34,899 bases of DNA from an uncultured Victivallales bacterium. Lineage in GTDB: Bacteria; Verrucomicrobiota; Lentisphaeria; Oligosphaerales; JAFGRS01. Both the position numbers and the translations under genes were made by a program. Below the pieces are notes generated by a model. It saw only the letters and a program-made list of their open reading frames with translations. It ran no database searches and had not been told where the DNA came from. The stretch spans positions 1 to 34,899 of the forward strand of contig CAILUI010000049.1 in NCBI GenBank assembly GCA_903837355.1, in the 5' to 3' direction. Below, piece after piece: positions 17,892 through 25,410 of this stretch; position 1 is the stretch's first letter; each line of letters starts with the position of its first letter.

Positions 17892-17937
17892 TGGTCAACA
17901 TGACCATAATATAGAGCGCGCCTGCTCCAAGAGTCAA
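17892..17937 (-). promoter_or_regulatory. Toxin-antitoxin promoter and operator palindrome
   Basis: On the minus strand TTGACT (17937-17932) and TATATT (17913-17908) are 18 bases apart, a good sigma70 promoter in an otherwise GC-rich region. Immediately downstream, TGGTCA (17892-17897) and TGACCA (17901-17906) form a perfect 6-3-6 palindrome around the expected transcription start, 18 bases before the antitoxin ATG. This fits an operator bound by the antitoxin or the toxin-antitoxin complex. Confidence 0.75.
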
Positions 17938-18015
17938 GGTGATCTCAGCGACGTTGGTCGCGAACGACCGGCCGAATCCCGAGGCCCGGAGGCCAGAAGG
18001 GCCGGAATCCCCTAG

Positions 18016-18153
18016 CCCAGGCCGCAGGCCTGGGTGGCGGTCGCGCAGGGCTGCGGCCGGAAGGGTCGCGCTAGCCCCGTGCACCTATCTCGCCCACTGC
18101 CGAGCTACGGACAGCGGGAACCCTCAACCCAGCCCGCCGGGCCGGGCTGAGGG
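18016..18153. repeat. Pair of strong palindromes in a long gap
   Basis: CCCAGGCC-gca-GGCCTGGG (18016-18034) is a perfect 8-bp stem with a 3-base loop. CAGCCCG (18130-18136) and CGGGCTG (18143-18149) form a second stem, with outer CCCTC (18121-18125) / GAGGG (18149-18153) able to add pairs. They resemble REP-like intergenic elements. The 674-base gap 17875-18548 also holds the toxin-antitoxin promoter and a kinase remnant; in 18324-18548 I see no convincing gene apart from the ribosome-binding site of the next gene. Confidence 0.5.
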
Positions 18154-18173
18154 ATGGCCGTCGCTTCGGCGCT

Positions 18174-18323
18174 GATCCCGCGCGAGTGGGCGAAGGCCAC
18201 GGCGTCGCAGACGCGCTGGAAGACGTTCAGCAGCGCCGTCAGCGGGTATCTGGCGATGGCGTCGGGGTCGCGGTCCGCGAGGCAGGCGAGGATCTCGCGC
18301 AGAGTGGTCCCGCGCACCAGCTT
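18174..18323 (-). pseudogene. Remnant of a Ser/Thr protein kinase
   Basis: Fifty minus-strand codons read KLVRGTTLREIL (start) through YPLTALLNVFQRVCDAVAFA and HSRGI (end). This matches the hinge and helix E region of bacterial eukaryotic-type Ser/Thr kinases, where AHSRG is normally followed at once by the catalytic loop HRDLKPEN. Here homology stops abruptly at 18174 and the frame runs into repeat sequence. Upstream, an in-frame TAG at 18326-18324 directly precedes KLV. Neither the ATP-binding lobe nor the catalytic loop is present, so it cannot be a functional kinase. It is best explained as a fragment left after deletion or repeat insertion. Confidence 0.6.
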
Positions 18324-18548
18324 CTAAGGAGGTGACCGCCTGGGTCTCCGCCGAGCCAGCCGCCCGCGCCGCCGCCTGCGTGCACTCCTGCTCTGCGGAT
18401 GCAACTGCCTGGGTGGCTTGCTCGCCGCGGAGGAAAGGCTACCTTCCTGGCGACGTGGTGCGACTCGATCTGGCCGCGACGATCCAGTGAGTCCAACGTC
18501 TGCATGCCCACGAGTCCGGCGGCGCCCTTCCGAACCCGGAGACCCGCG

Positions 18549-21500
18549 ATGAAGACCGTCCAGGTGGCTCGAACGCTCTGTGTGTACGCCGCCTTGCTGT
18601 TACCGACGCTGTGGGCGCAGCCGGCGGTGCCGGACGGCGCTGGTGTCAGCGTCGACATGGGGCTGATGCGACTGCAGCTCGACGGCCAGGGGCGCCTTGC
18701 CGCCCTGGTCGACACGGCTTCTGGCCGCGACCTGGCGCGGCCGGGGGCGGGATTCTGCCGCCTGCAGACAGCCGCCGGCTTCCTCTCGCCCACCCGCGCC
18801 ACGCAGACCGCGAACACCGTGACCTTTACCTTCGCGGACGGCGGCGCGTTGGTGTATACGGTGACGCCGGGAGTGGGGTTCGCCGTCTGGGAACTCACCG
18901 ACCTGCGCGGCATCGACCTGGCGACGCTCGAAGTGATCCGCCTCTGCGATCTGAATGTGCTGGGACTGCCGACGCTGCGCACACAACTGAATGCCGTCTC
19001 CGGGGAGGAGAGCACGGTCGCAGTGCTGGCGACCCACCTCAACGTGGAGGCCACCGGGGCCAGCAGCACCAGCCGCGGCCTCAGTCTGTCCGGCGTCACC
19101 CACTCCTTCACGCCCATCGAACGCCAGGCCGGAGCCAGCCGGCAGGCCGCACGTTTCGCGGCCCACTCCACCCGCCCCACCCCGGACGGTTGGGCGGTGC
19201 GCGGCCGGCCCATACGCGGTCCGCTGAATCTCCGCGGCCTGAGCGCCATCAAGGCCTGGGTCTGTGGTGACGGCAAGGGCGAGTTCCTGAAGATCCAGTT
19301 GTTCGACGGCAAGGGCGGCTACCGCGACGACTACATCCCGATCACCTTCACGGGCTGGCAGGAAGTGGTCTGCGACACGCCGGCCCTGAACAGCCTCGAC
19401 CCGACGCAGGTCCAGCTCCTGAACCTCTACTACAACACCCTGCCCGCGAACCAGGCCGTGGAGTGCCGGCTCGATGAGGTCCGAGCCGTCGTGACGACGC
19501 CGGAGGGCGTCCGCGAGATCAGCCTGGAGGACTTCGAGGACCCGGATGGCGACTTCTGGGACACGACCGGTGCGCAGCTGCGCGTCGAGACCTGCCAGCG
19601 CTATGGCCTCCGCCCGGCGGGCTTCGGCATCGTCGCCTGCCCGAACTCGCGCCTGCCCGAGGTGATGGACGCTTTCCAGCGCGCCGCCGGGCTACCCAAT
19701 CCGCACCCCGGCGGCACCTGGAACAAGACCTCGCCGTGGACCCGGCGCAGCTATCTGTTCATCACCAGCTTCGCTGAAAAGGATGTCGAGGAGACGATCC
19801 GCTGGGCGCAACGCGGCGGCTTCCCCATGTGCCTGATCTGCGACGGGAGTTGGAACCTGAACCGCGGCCATTACGACGTCAACACGGCGAACTTCCCGGC
19901 GGGACTGCCGGCCCTGCAGCGTACCGCAGACCGTTTCCGCGCCGCCGGCATCCGCGTCGGGCTGCACTTCCTGGCGCCAGCGGTCTACCCGGAGGACCCC
20001 TACGTCCGACCGCGTCCGGACCCGCGCCTGGTCAAGGATGGCCGCATTCCCCTGGCCGCCGACCTCGACGCCACCGCCGACTTTATCCCCACCGCCACAC
20101 CGCCAGCCGGCGAGTTCCCGGCCGAGGACGGTGGCTACGAGGGCAATGGCACCTTCGTGCAGATCGACGACGAGCTCATCCAGTACAGCGAACGGCGCAC
20201 CACGCCGCCGTACGGCTTCGCGGGGTGTCGGCGCGGCGCGAACCAGAGCCTGCCCGCGCCGCACGCGCAGGGCGCGACCGTGGCGCACCTGCTGCGCTCG
20301 TACGGCTACTTCCTCTTCGATCTGGACAGCACCCTGGCCGACGAGGTGACCGGCAACGTCGCCCGCGTTGCCAATGCCATCCGCGCCGACATGCTGTACT
20401 TCGACGGTTCGGAGCGCCTCCAAGGCGAACACTGGTACTACAACGCCAAGCTGCACAACCTCTACTACACCAAGCTTGACAACAAGGACACGCTGCTGCA
20501 GGGCTCCAGTTGCAGCCACTTCAGTTGGCACGCCATCGCACGCAGTGCCTCCGCCGATGGGCACGGCGATGTCAAGGGCTATCTCGATGAGCGCCTGCCG
20601 ACGCTGCAGTGGTTCGAGGGCAACCTGATGCCGATCGACATGGGCTGGTACTACGTGTATGACCCCGAAGTCACCGTCGACCAGTACGACTACATCCTGC
20701 AGAAGTGCCTGGGTTTCAACGCCTCGATCTCGGTACAGACCAACCCCGCCAGCCTGGGCACACATCCGGAGATGGGACCGATCTTCGATCTGGTCAACAC
20801 CTACGAACGCCTGCGGCTCTCCGGCGCGGTCCCACCAGAAGTGTGCACGCTCCTGCGCGAGCCAAAGCGCGAGTACCGCCTGCTGCAACAGCCGTTGCGC
20901 CTGCGCCGCACCGCCTTCGGGCCGTGGACCGAACTGCCGGGCAGCGGCCCTGCCGAGGCGACGTTCACGGTCGAGCCGCTGCTGCCGGGCACGCGGCTGG
21001 GCGTGCAGATACGCTGCGCTGGCCTCAGCGCCCCAGGCCCGGCCTACGCCGCGGCTGACGCCGTCCTGCTGGACGCCTTCGACGACCTGGCGCCCTACCT
21101 CGGCGATCCCGGCAACCAGTCCGCCCAACTGGCGGTGGGACAGGGCGCCTTCGCCGCCACCAGCCCCGGTGTCACCCAGGAACTCACACTCGTCGACAAC
21201 GGCCGCGACGGTGGGCGCTGTGCCGCCTACACGGCCACGACCACGCCGGCCGGCGCGGGCGGCTGGAGCTGCAGCGGCCGGCGCTTCGTCCCCGCCCTGG
21301 ACCTGAGCCAGCACCGCGGCCTCGGACTCTGGCTCAAGGGCGACGGCAAGGGCGGCGCCTTCAAGCTGCAGATCCGCCAGGGCGCCAACGCCACCGACCA
21401 CGTCATCAGCAATGACGTCAGCGGCTGGCGCTACGTCCAACTGGCGCGGCCGGACACGCCGCAGCCGCACGTCGTCGACTACGCCCGCATCGACCACCTC

Positions 21501-21887
21501 CTGATCTACTTCAATGCCCTCCCCGGCAGCACCACCGTCACCTGCCTGATCGCTGACCTGAAGGCCCTGGCGCGCCTGGATGAGGGCACGGTGGCCAACC
21601 TGGAACTGCGCCTCGGCGAGCGCTCCATCGCTTTCCCGACAACACTCCGCAGCGGCGAACGCCTGGTGTACTTCCCCGGCGAAGCCCCCTACGTGGTGCC
21701 GTGCGACCAGGGCGCCCGCCGGCTGCTGCCGGCAGTCGCCGATCTGCGGCTCGACGGTAAGCAGACCGCCAGCCTGCGCCTGCCCGCGGCGGCCACCGCC
21801 ACGGTCAGCGCCCGCTGGGTCCTCGACAGCCCCGAGGAACTCGCCCTTCCCGAAGCCGCACTGCAGACGCCCCTGCCGGGACTCTGA
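18549..21887 (+). CDS. Secreted TIM-barrel glycosidase-like protein with two CBM11-like modules
   Basis: An 1112-residue protein starting at the ATG at 18549, with GGAG seven bases upstream; earlier in-frame codons overlap the repeat-rich gap. The signal peptide is residues 1-24 (VYAALLLPTLWAQP). Residues about 228-320 form a CBM11-like module (LSAIKAWVCGDGKGEFLKIQ). Residues about 400-760 look like a TIM barrel related to alpha-galactosidase-type enzymes: ETIRWAQRGGFPMCLICDGS, a strand ending MLYFDGSERLQGE with Asp619 a candidate nucleophile, then MDMGWYYVYD-like strands. Residues about 850-1010 repeat the CBM11-like module (GLGLWLKGDGKGGAFKLQIR). The C-terminus is beta-rich. Substrate is unknown. 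The 137-bp octamer-array repeat follows 23 bases after the stop. Confidence 0.75.
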   Translation: MKTVQVARTLCVYAALLLPTLWAQPAVPDGAGVSVDMGLMRLQLDGQGRLAALVDTASGRDLARPGAGFCRLQTAAGFLSPTRATQTANTVTFTFADGGALVYTVTPGVGFAVWELTDLRGIDLATLEVIRLCDLNVLGLPTLRTQLNAVSGEESTVAVLATHLNVEATGASSTSRGLSLSGVTHSFTPIERQAGASRQAARFAAHSTRPTPDGWAVRGRPIRGPLNLRGLSAIKAWVCGDGKGEFLKIQLFDGKGGYRDDYIPITFTGWQEVVCDTPALNSLDPTQVQLLNLYYNTLPANQAVECRLDEVRAVVTTPEGVREISLEDFEDPDGDFWDTTGAQLRVETCQRYGLRPAGFGIVACPNSRLPEVMDAFQRAAGLPNPHPGGTWNKTSPWTRRSYLFITSFAEKDVEETIRWAQRGGFPMCLICDGSWNLNRGHYDVNTANFPAGLPALQRTADRFRAAGIRVGLHFLAPAVYPEDPYVRPRPDPRLVKDGRIPLAADLDATADFIPTATPPAGEFPAEDGGYEGNGTFVQIDDELIQYSERRTTPPYGFAGCRRGANQSLPAPHAQGATVAHLLRSYGYFLFDLDSTLADEVTGNVARVANAIRADMLYFDGSERLQGEHWYYNAKLHNLYYTKLDNKDTLLQGSSCSHFSWHAIARSASADGHGDVKGYLDERLPTLQWFEGNLMPIDMGWYYVYDPEVTVDQYDYILQKCLGFNASISVQTNPASLGTHPEMGPIFDLVNTYERLRLSGAVPPEVCTLLREPKREYRLLQQPLRLRRTAFGPWTELPGSGPAEATFTVEPLLPGTRLGVQIRCAGLSAPGPAYAAADAVLLDAFDDLAPYLGDPGNQSAQLAVGQGAFAATSPGVTQELTLVDNGRDGGRCAAYTATTTPAGAGGWSCSGRRFVPALDLSQHRGLGLWLKGDGKGGAFKLQIRQGANATDHVISNDVSGWRYVQLARPDTPQPHVVDYARIDHLLIYFNALPGSTTVTCLIADLKALARLDEGTVANLELRLGERSIAFPTTLRSGERLVYFPGEAPYVVPCDQGARRLLPAVADLRLDGKQTASLRLPAAATATVSARWVLDSPEELALPEAALQTPLPGL

Positions 21888-21910
21888 GCGCGAGCCCTGT
21901 TCCGCCCGCG

Positions 21911-22047
21911 CAGGGCTGTTCCAAGATCGCGGTTCCCGCTACGGGTGAGCGCGTGAGAACGTGAAAGCGTGGATTCGTGGCAGACGGCCGCCACACGCGC
22001 CGTAACCCTCACGCAATCACGCTCTCACGCTTTCACCGTGCCGGTGA
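21911..22047. repeat. 137-bp octamer-array palindromic repeat, copy 1
   Basis: Identical to 34763-34899 except for one base (GCCGCCACACG here, GCCGGCACACG there). The left arm is built of 8-base units GTGAGCGC, GTGAGAAC, GTGAAAGC, GTGG (about 21946-21972). The right arm on the opposite strand reads GTGAAAGC, GTGAGAGC, GTGATTGC, GTGAGGG. The perfect core pairing is GTGAAAGCGTG (21961-21971) with CACGCTTTCAC (22026-22036). It lies 23 bases after the stop at 21887 and in the same orientation to that gene as copy 2. Confidence 0.9.
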
Positions 22048-22103
22048 CCAACACCGATGGTCGTTGGGAAAACGGAACAGCCCTGCCGCCCGCGTGAAGG
22101 GTC

Positions 22104-22132
22104 TTGTATTCCGTGGCGGAGGGGGCTATAAG
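22104..22132 (+). promoter_or_regulatory. Sigma70-type promoter for the second DUF4838 gene
   Basis: TTGTAT (22104-22109) and TATAAG (22127-22132) are separated by exactly 17 bases; the -10 matches at 5 of 6 positions and the -35 at 4 of 6. The start would be near 22139, giving a leader of about 120 bases to the ATG at 22262. It lies in the 374-base gap 21888-22261, whose other content is the 137-bp repeat. Confidence 0.55.
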
Positions 22133-22261
22133 AAGAGGTTGTACCGATGGGTTGGGCGGGGGGCAGCGTGAAGTCTCCAAGCAGTTCCGCCTTCCTGGCA
22201 TCCACCAATACAACACCGCGTTCGATATCCGCGAATACACCCGGCCCTAAGGAGACCCCCG

Positions 22262-24562
22262 ATGCGCACCCGTATGACCACGGTAGCCCTCACTGCCCTC
22301 ACCGCCCTGGTGACGACGGCGGCGGACGTCGTGCCCCGCGAGCTTGCTTTCGACGGGAAGAGCCCTTACGTCATCCTCGTGCCGGCCGCGGCCAGCCCGG
22401 CGGAGACCACCGCCGCAGGCGAACTGCGCCGTTACCTGCAACAGGTTACCGGCGCGGACCTGCCCATCCTGCCCGAAACGCAGGCCCCCGCGGGTAGGCC
22501 CTTCATTGCGGTCGGTCCCTGCCGATTGCTCGGCACCCTGCTGCCAACCCTCGACCTGGCCAAGGTCGGCTTCGACGGCATCGTGATGAAGACCGCCGGG
22601 GCAAACCTCGTCCTGGCCGGCCCGCCTCCCCGCGGCACGCTCTATGCAGTCTATACCTTCCTCGAGGACGTGGTCGGCTGCCGCTGGTGGACCTCGACCG
22701 AACAGACCGTGCCCGCGCGGCCAACGCTGGCCATTCCCGACCTGGATGTCGCCTACGCCCCGCCCCTGCGCTCACGCGAAGCCTTCTACCGCGATGCCTT
22801 CGACGGTCCCTTCGCCGCCACGCTCAAGCTCAATGGGCACTTTGAGCGCATCGGGCCCGAGTACGGTGGCCACCTCGCCATCATCGGCTGGTGCCATACC
22901 TTCTTCCAGATTCTGCCCCCGGAGACCTACTTCGCGGCGCACCCGGACTGGTACAGCGAGATCAACGGCAAGCGTTCGGCCGAGGGGACGCAGCTCTGCC
23001 TGGCCAACGCCGCCATGCGCGCCGAGTTCGTACGCATCGCCAAGGAGTGGATCCGCAAGGACCCGAATGCCGGCCTGATCTCGGTCAGCCAGAACGACTG
23101 GGGCGGCCGCTGCGAGTGCGCCGCCTGTCGCACCCTCGAGCAGCAGGAAGTCAACCCCTCGGGGCCGCTGCTGCATTTCGTCAACGCGGTCGCCGCAGAG
23201 ATCGAGAAGGAGTTCCCCGAGGTGCTGGTCGAGACCCTGGCCTACCAGTACACGCGTCAACCGCCGAAGCTGGTCCGGCCGCGGGCCAACGTCGTGATCC
23301 GTCTCTGCACCATCGAGTGCTCCTACGCCCAGCCCCTCGAGACCGGCAAACAGAATGAGACCTTCCGCAAGGACATCGAAGCCTGGAGCGCCATCGCTCC
23401 CCGACTCTACGTCTGGGACTACGTCACCAACTTCGCGAACTACCTGCTGCCGCACCCCAACCTGCGCGTGCTGGCCCCCAACCTACGCTTCTTCATTAAG
23501 AACCATACCATCGGACTCTTCGAGCAGGGCGATGCGGGCAGCGGCACCGGTGACTTCGTACGCCTGCGCGCCTGGTTGCTGGCGCATCTGATGTGGGACC
23601 CGTCCAAGGACGAAAACGCCCTCATCAACGAGTTCCTGGAGGGCTACTATGGTCCGGCGGCGCCCTTCCTGCGGCAGTATCTCGACCTGCTACTCGACAG
23701 CGCCGAAGCCACCGACGTCTACCTGCGCTGCTACCTGCAGGACACCGGCGCCTGGCTACCACAGGCGGTCCTCGAGAAGGCCACGGCGGTCTACGCCCAG
23801 GCCGCGGCCGCCGTCGCCGCGGATCCCGTGCTCAGCGAGCGCGTCCGCCGCGAACGTCTGCCGCTCGACCTGGTCTGGCTGCAGCACTTCAGCGCCGGCG
23901 AACGCGTGCGCGCTGCGCTCGGCACGCCCTTCGTGATCCCCGGTTACGCTGATCCGAAGGCGGCCGCGGAGGACTTCGTCGCGCTGTCGCTCAAGCACAA
24001 CGTCGGGCAGTATGCCGAAGGCCGGCCCTTCCCGGCCTTTGCCGAGGGGCTGCAGCGCCGCTTCCGCGACCCCGGCCCACCGCCGGAGGCCTGCCGCGCT
24101 CTGCCGCGCGACACTTGGGTCGACTTCCAGGACAACGCCTTCACCCTGCACGGCGTCGGCAACTTGGCGGAGACCGTCCGCGATGCAGCCGCGGCCGATG
24201 GCTATGCGGCCCGGATGCCCGGCAGCCACCAGGAGTGGGCCGTCCAACAGCCCCTCAGCGACGACTTGGTCGCCGGTAACCCCTGGCGCGTGGTCGTCGT
24301 CGTCCGCTGCGAGACCCAGGCCACCGCTGGCCTGGCCATGACGCTGGGCGTCTACGACGAGCGCACCCGGGCCGGCCTGGTCGTCAAAGAGGTGCAGATT
24401 CCCGAGGTCCGCGGCGATGCGTACCGGGCCATCGACCTGGGACCGGTGACCGTCCACGGCGGCGCCTACGTCTGGGTGGCGCCACCACGGCGCCCGGACG
24501 AAGTCACCGCGGTCTACGTCGACCGCGTCTACCTCGTGCGCGAGCCGCCGCCAGCCAAGTAA
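22262..24562 (+). CDS. Secreted DUF4838 protein (paralogue of the gene at 258)
   Basis: This 766-residue protein has TAAGGAG at 22248-22254, eight bases before the ATG, and a short signal peptide (TTVALTALTALVTTAADV). Residues about 35-160 match the N-terminal domain of the gene at 258 (PYVILVPAAASPAETTAAGE against DYVILVPAVPTPQDEKAALE). The barrel contains SQNDWGG followed by CECAAC at residues 284-289, the DUF4838 hallmark. After residue about 610 it carries a different beta-sandwich ending than its paralogue (LPRDTWVDFQDNAFTLHG onwards), so the two share core but not accessory modules. Probably a glycan-active exported protein; activity unproven for the family. It has its own promoter at 22104-22132 and is followed by a tandem duplication. 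Confidence 0.85.
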   Translation: MRTRMTTVALTALTALVTTAADVVPRELAFDGKSPYVILVPAAASPAETTAAGELRRYLQQVTGADLPILPETQAPAGRPFIAVGPCRLLGTLLPTLDLAKVGFDGIVMKTAGANLVLAGPPPRGTLYAVYTFLEDVVGCRWWTSTEQTVPARPTLAIPDLDVAYAPPLRSREAFYRDAFDGPFAATLKLNGHFERIGPEYGGHLAIIGWCHTFFQILPPETYFAAHPDWYSEINGKRSAEGTQLCLANAAMRAEFVRIAKEWIRKDPNAGLISVSQNDWGGRCECAACRTLEQQEVNPSGPLLHFVNAVAAEIEKEFPEVLVETLAYQYTRQPPKLVRPRANVVIRLCTIECSYAQPLETGKQNETFRKDIEAWSAIAPRLYVWDYVTNFANYLLPHPNLRVLAPNLRFFIKNHTIGLFEQGDAGSGTGDFVRLRAWLLAHLMWDPSKDENALINEFLEGYYGPAAPFLRQYLDLLLDSAEATDVYLRCYLQDTGAWLPQAVLEKATAVYAQAAAAVAADPVLSERVRRERLPLDLVWLQHFSAGERVRAALGTPFVIPGYADPKAAAEDFVALSLKHNVGQYAEGRPFPAFAEGLQRRFRDPGPPPEACRALPRDTWVDFQDNAFTLHGVGNLAETVRDAAAADGYAARMPGSHQEWAVQQPLSDDLVAGNPWRVVVVVRCETQATAGLAMTLGVYDERTRAGLVVKEVQIPEVRGDAYRAIDLGPVTVHGGAYVWVAPPRRPDEVTAVYVDRVYLVREPPPAK

Positions 24563-24569
24563 TCACCCC

Positions 24570-24725
24570 CCGCCGCAGTTCGGCTGGAGGGCGAAGCTCC
24601 ACGGCCTGCTTGCAGGCGCTGAGCCGGGGCGAGGGTGACGTGGCACACCGCCGCAGTTCGGCTGGAGGGCGAAGCTCCACGGCCTGCTTGCAGGCGCTGA
24701 GCCGGGGCGAGGGTGACGTGGCACA
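24570..24725. repeat. Perfect 78-bp tandem duplication of a dispersed repeat
   Basis: 24570-24647 and 24648-24725 are identical. Each unit carries the TGGAGGGCGAAGCTCCA hairpin shared with the elements at 6822-6948 and 29663-29775, followed here by the palindrome CCTGCTTGCAGG and GCTGAGCC. It lies between the end of the DUF4838 gene and the convergent deacetylase gene, where it may also serve as a transcription end. Confidence 0.95.
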
Positions 24726-24749
24726 CGGCGCGCGCCGGCCGCAGGCGCG

Positions 24750-25406
24750 CTACGCGAACAACGCCGGCAGGTCGCACCAGACCGCCCCCGGATAGGCCGC
24801 CAGTCGGGCAATCTTCGCCGCCATCGCCTCCCAGTCCGCCGCGGTGACAAGTTCGTAGCTGTGGCCCCAGAAGTAGAACACACCCGCGGGCGTGGCGCGC
24901 GCCCGCTCGACCCGTTCCCAGAAGTCCGTCGCCGCGAAGTGGCAACTGGGATGGAAGGTCATGGCGTCGGCGGGGGGGAAGGCGTCGTCGACCGGCTGCG
25001 TCGTCCGCGCGTAGACGTGCCCCGCCGAGCGCACGGCTTCCCGTACCGCCGCGTTGTGGGTACCGAAGGGGTAGGCGAAACCGGTTACGGCGCAGCCGAA
25101 GTGCTGCTCGAGCACCTCGCGCCCGCGCCGGATATCCTCGCGGGCCTGTTCCACGGGTAGTTCCTGAAGGTTGGGATGCGTGGCGCTGTGGTTGGCGATG
25201 GTGAAACCGGCGTAGACGTCGCGCAACTCGTTCTTGCCCAACTTCCAGACATCCTTGAGGTCGCGGTACCGCCAGGAGTAGCGCCGCTCTGCGGGCTGGA
25301 TATCCAGGTTGAGGTTGAAGGAGGCCTTGGCACCGTGGCGGCGCAGGATCTCAATCAGGCGGATGTCATCGACGACGCCGTCATCCCAGCATTGCACGAT
25401 GCGCAT
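24750..25406 (-). CDS. Cytosolic polysaccharide deacetylase (NodB-like, CE4)
   Basis: A 218-residue NodB-fold protein. Motif 1 is CWDDG with Asp8 and Asp9 (usually TFDDG); motif 2, the metal-binding H-S-x-x-H-P, is HSATHP at 73-78; motif 3 is YPFG at 112-115 in place of the usual R-x-P-x-G. A late WGHSYEL may supply the last catalytic histidine. These enzymes remove acetyl groups from amino sugars or related polymers using zinc or cobalt. There is no signal peptide, so it acts inside the cell, perhaps on imported oligosaccharides. The ATG at 25406 follows the previous gene's stop by four bases and has GGGGTGAG upstream, so it is the third gene of the regulator operon. Confidence 0.88.
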   Translation of the reverse strand: MRIVQCWDDGVVDDIRLIEILRRHGAKASFNLNLDIQPAERRYSWRYRDLKDVWKLGKNELRDVYAGFTIANHSATHPNLQELPVEQAREDIRRGREVLEQHFGCAVTGFAYPFGTHNAAVREAVRSAGHVYARTTQPVDDAFPPADAMTFHPSCHFAATDFWERVERARATPAGVFYFWGHSYELVTAADWEAMAAKIARLAAYPGAVWCDLPALFA

Positions 25407-25410
25407 GTGC

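Noticed and set aside
18325..18335. TAAGGAGGTGA, a perfect extended ribosome-binding sequence
   Set aside because: No start codon follows at a usable distance in an open frame. It lies at the edge of the kinase remnant and is probably coincidental.
19692..21497. Minus-strand open frame of 601 codons opposite the TIM-barrel gene
   Set aside because: Low-complexity Val/Gly/Ala/Gln composition typical of antisense translation in GC-rich DNA.
24570..24725. Possible CRISPR array
   Set aside because: The two 78-bp units are fully identical and directly abutting, with no spacers; it is a tandem duplication.
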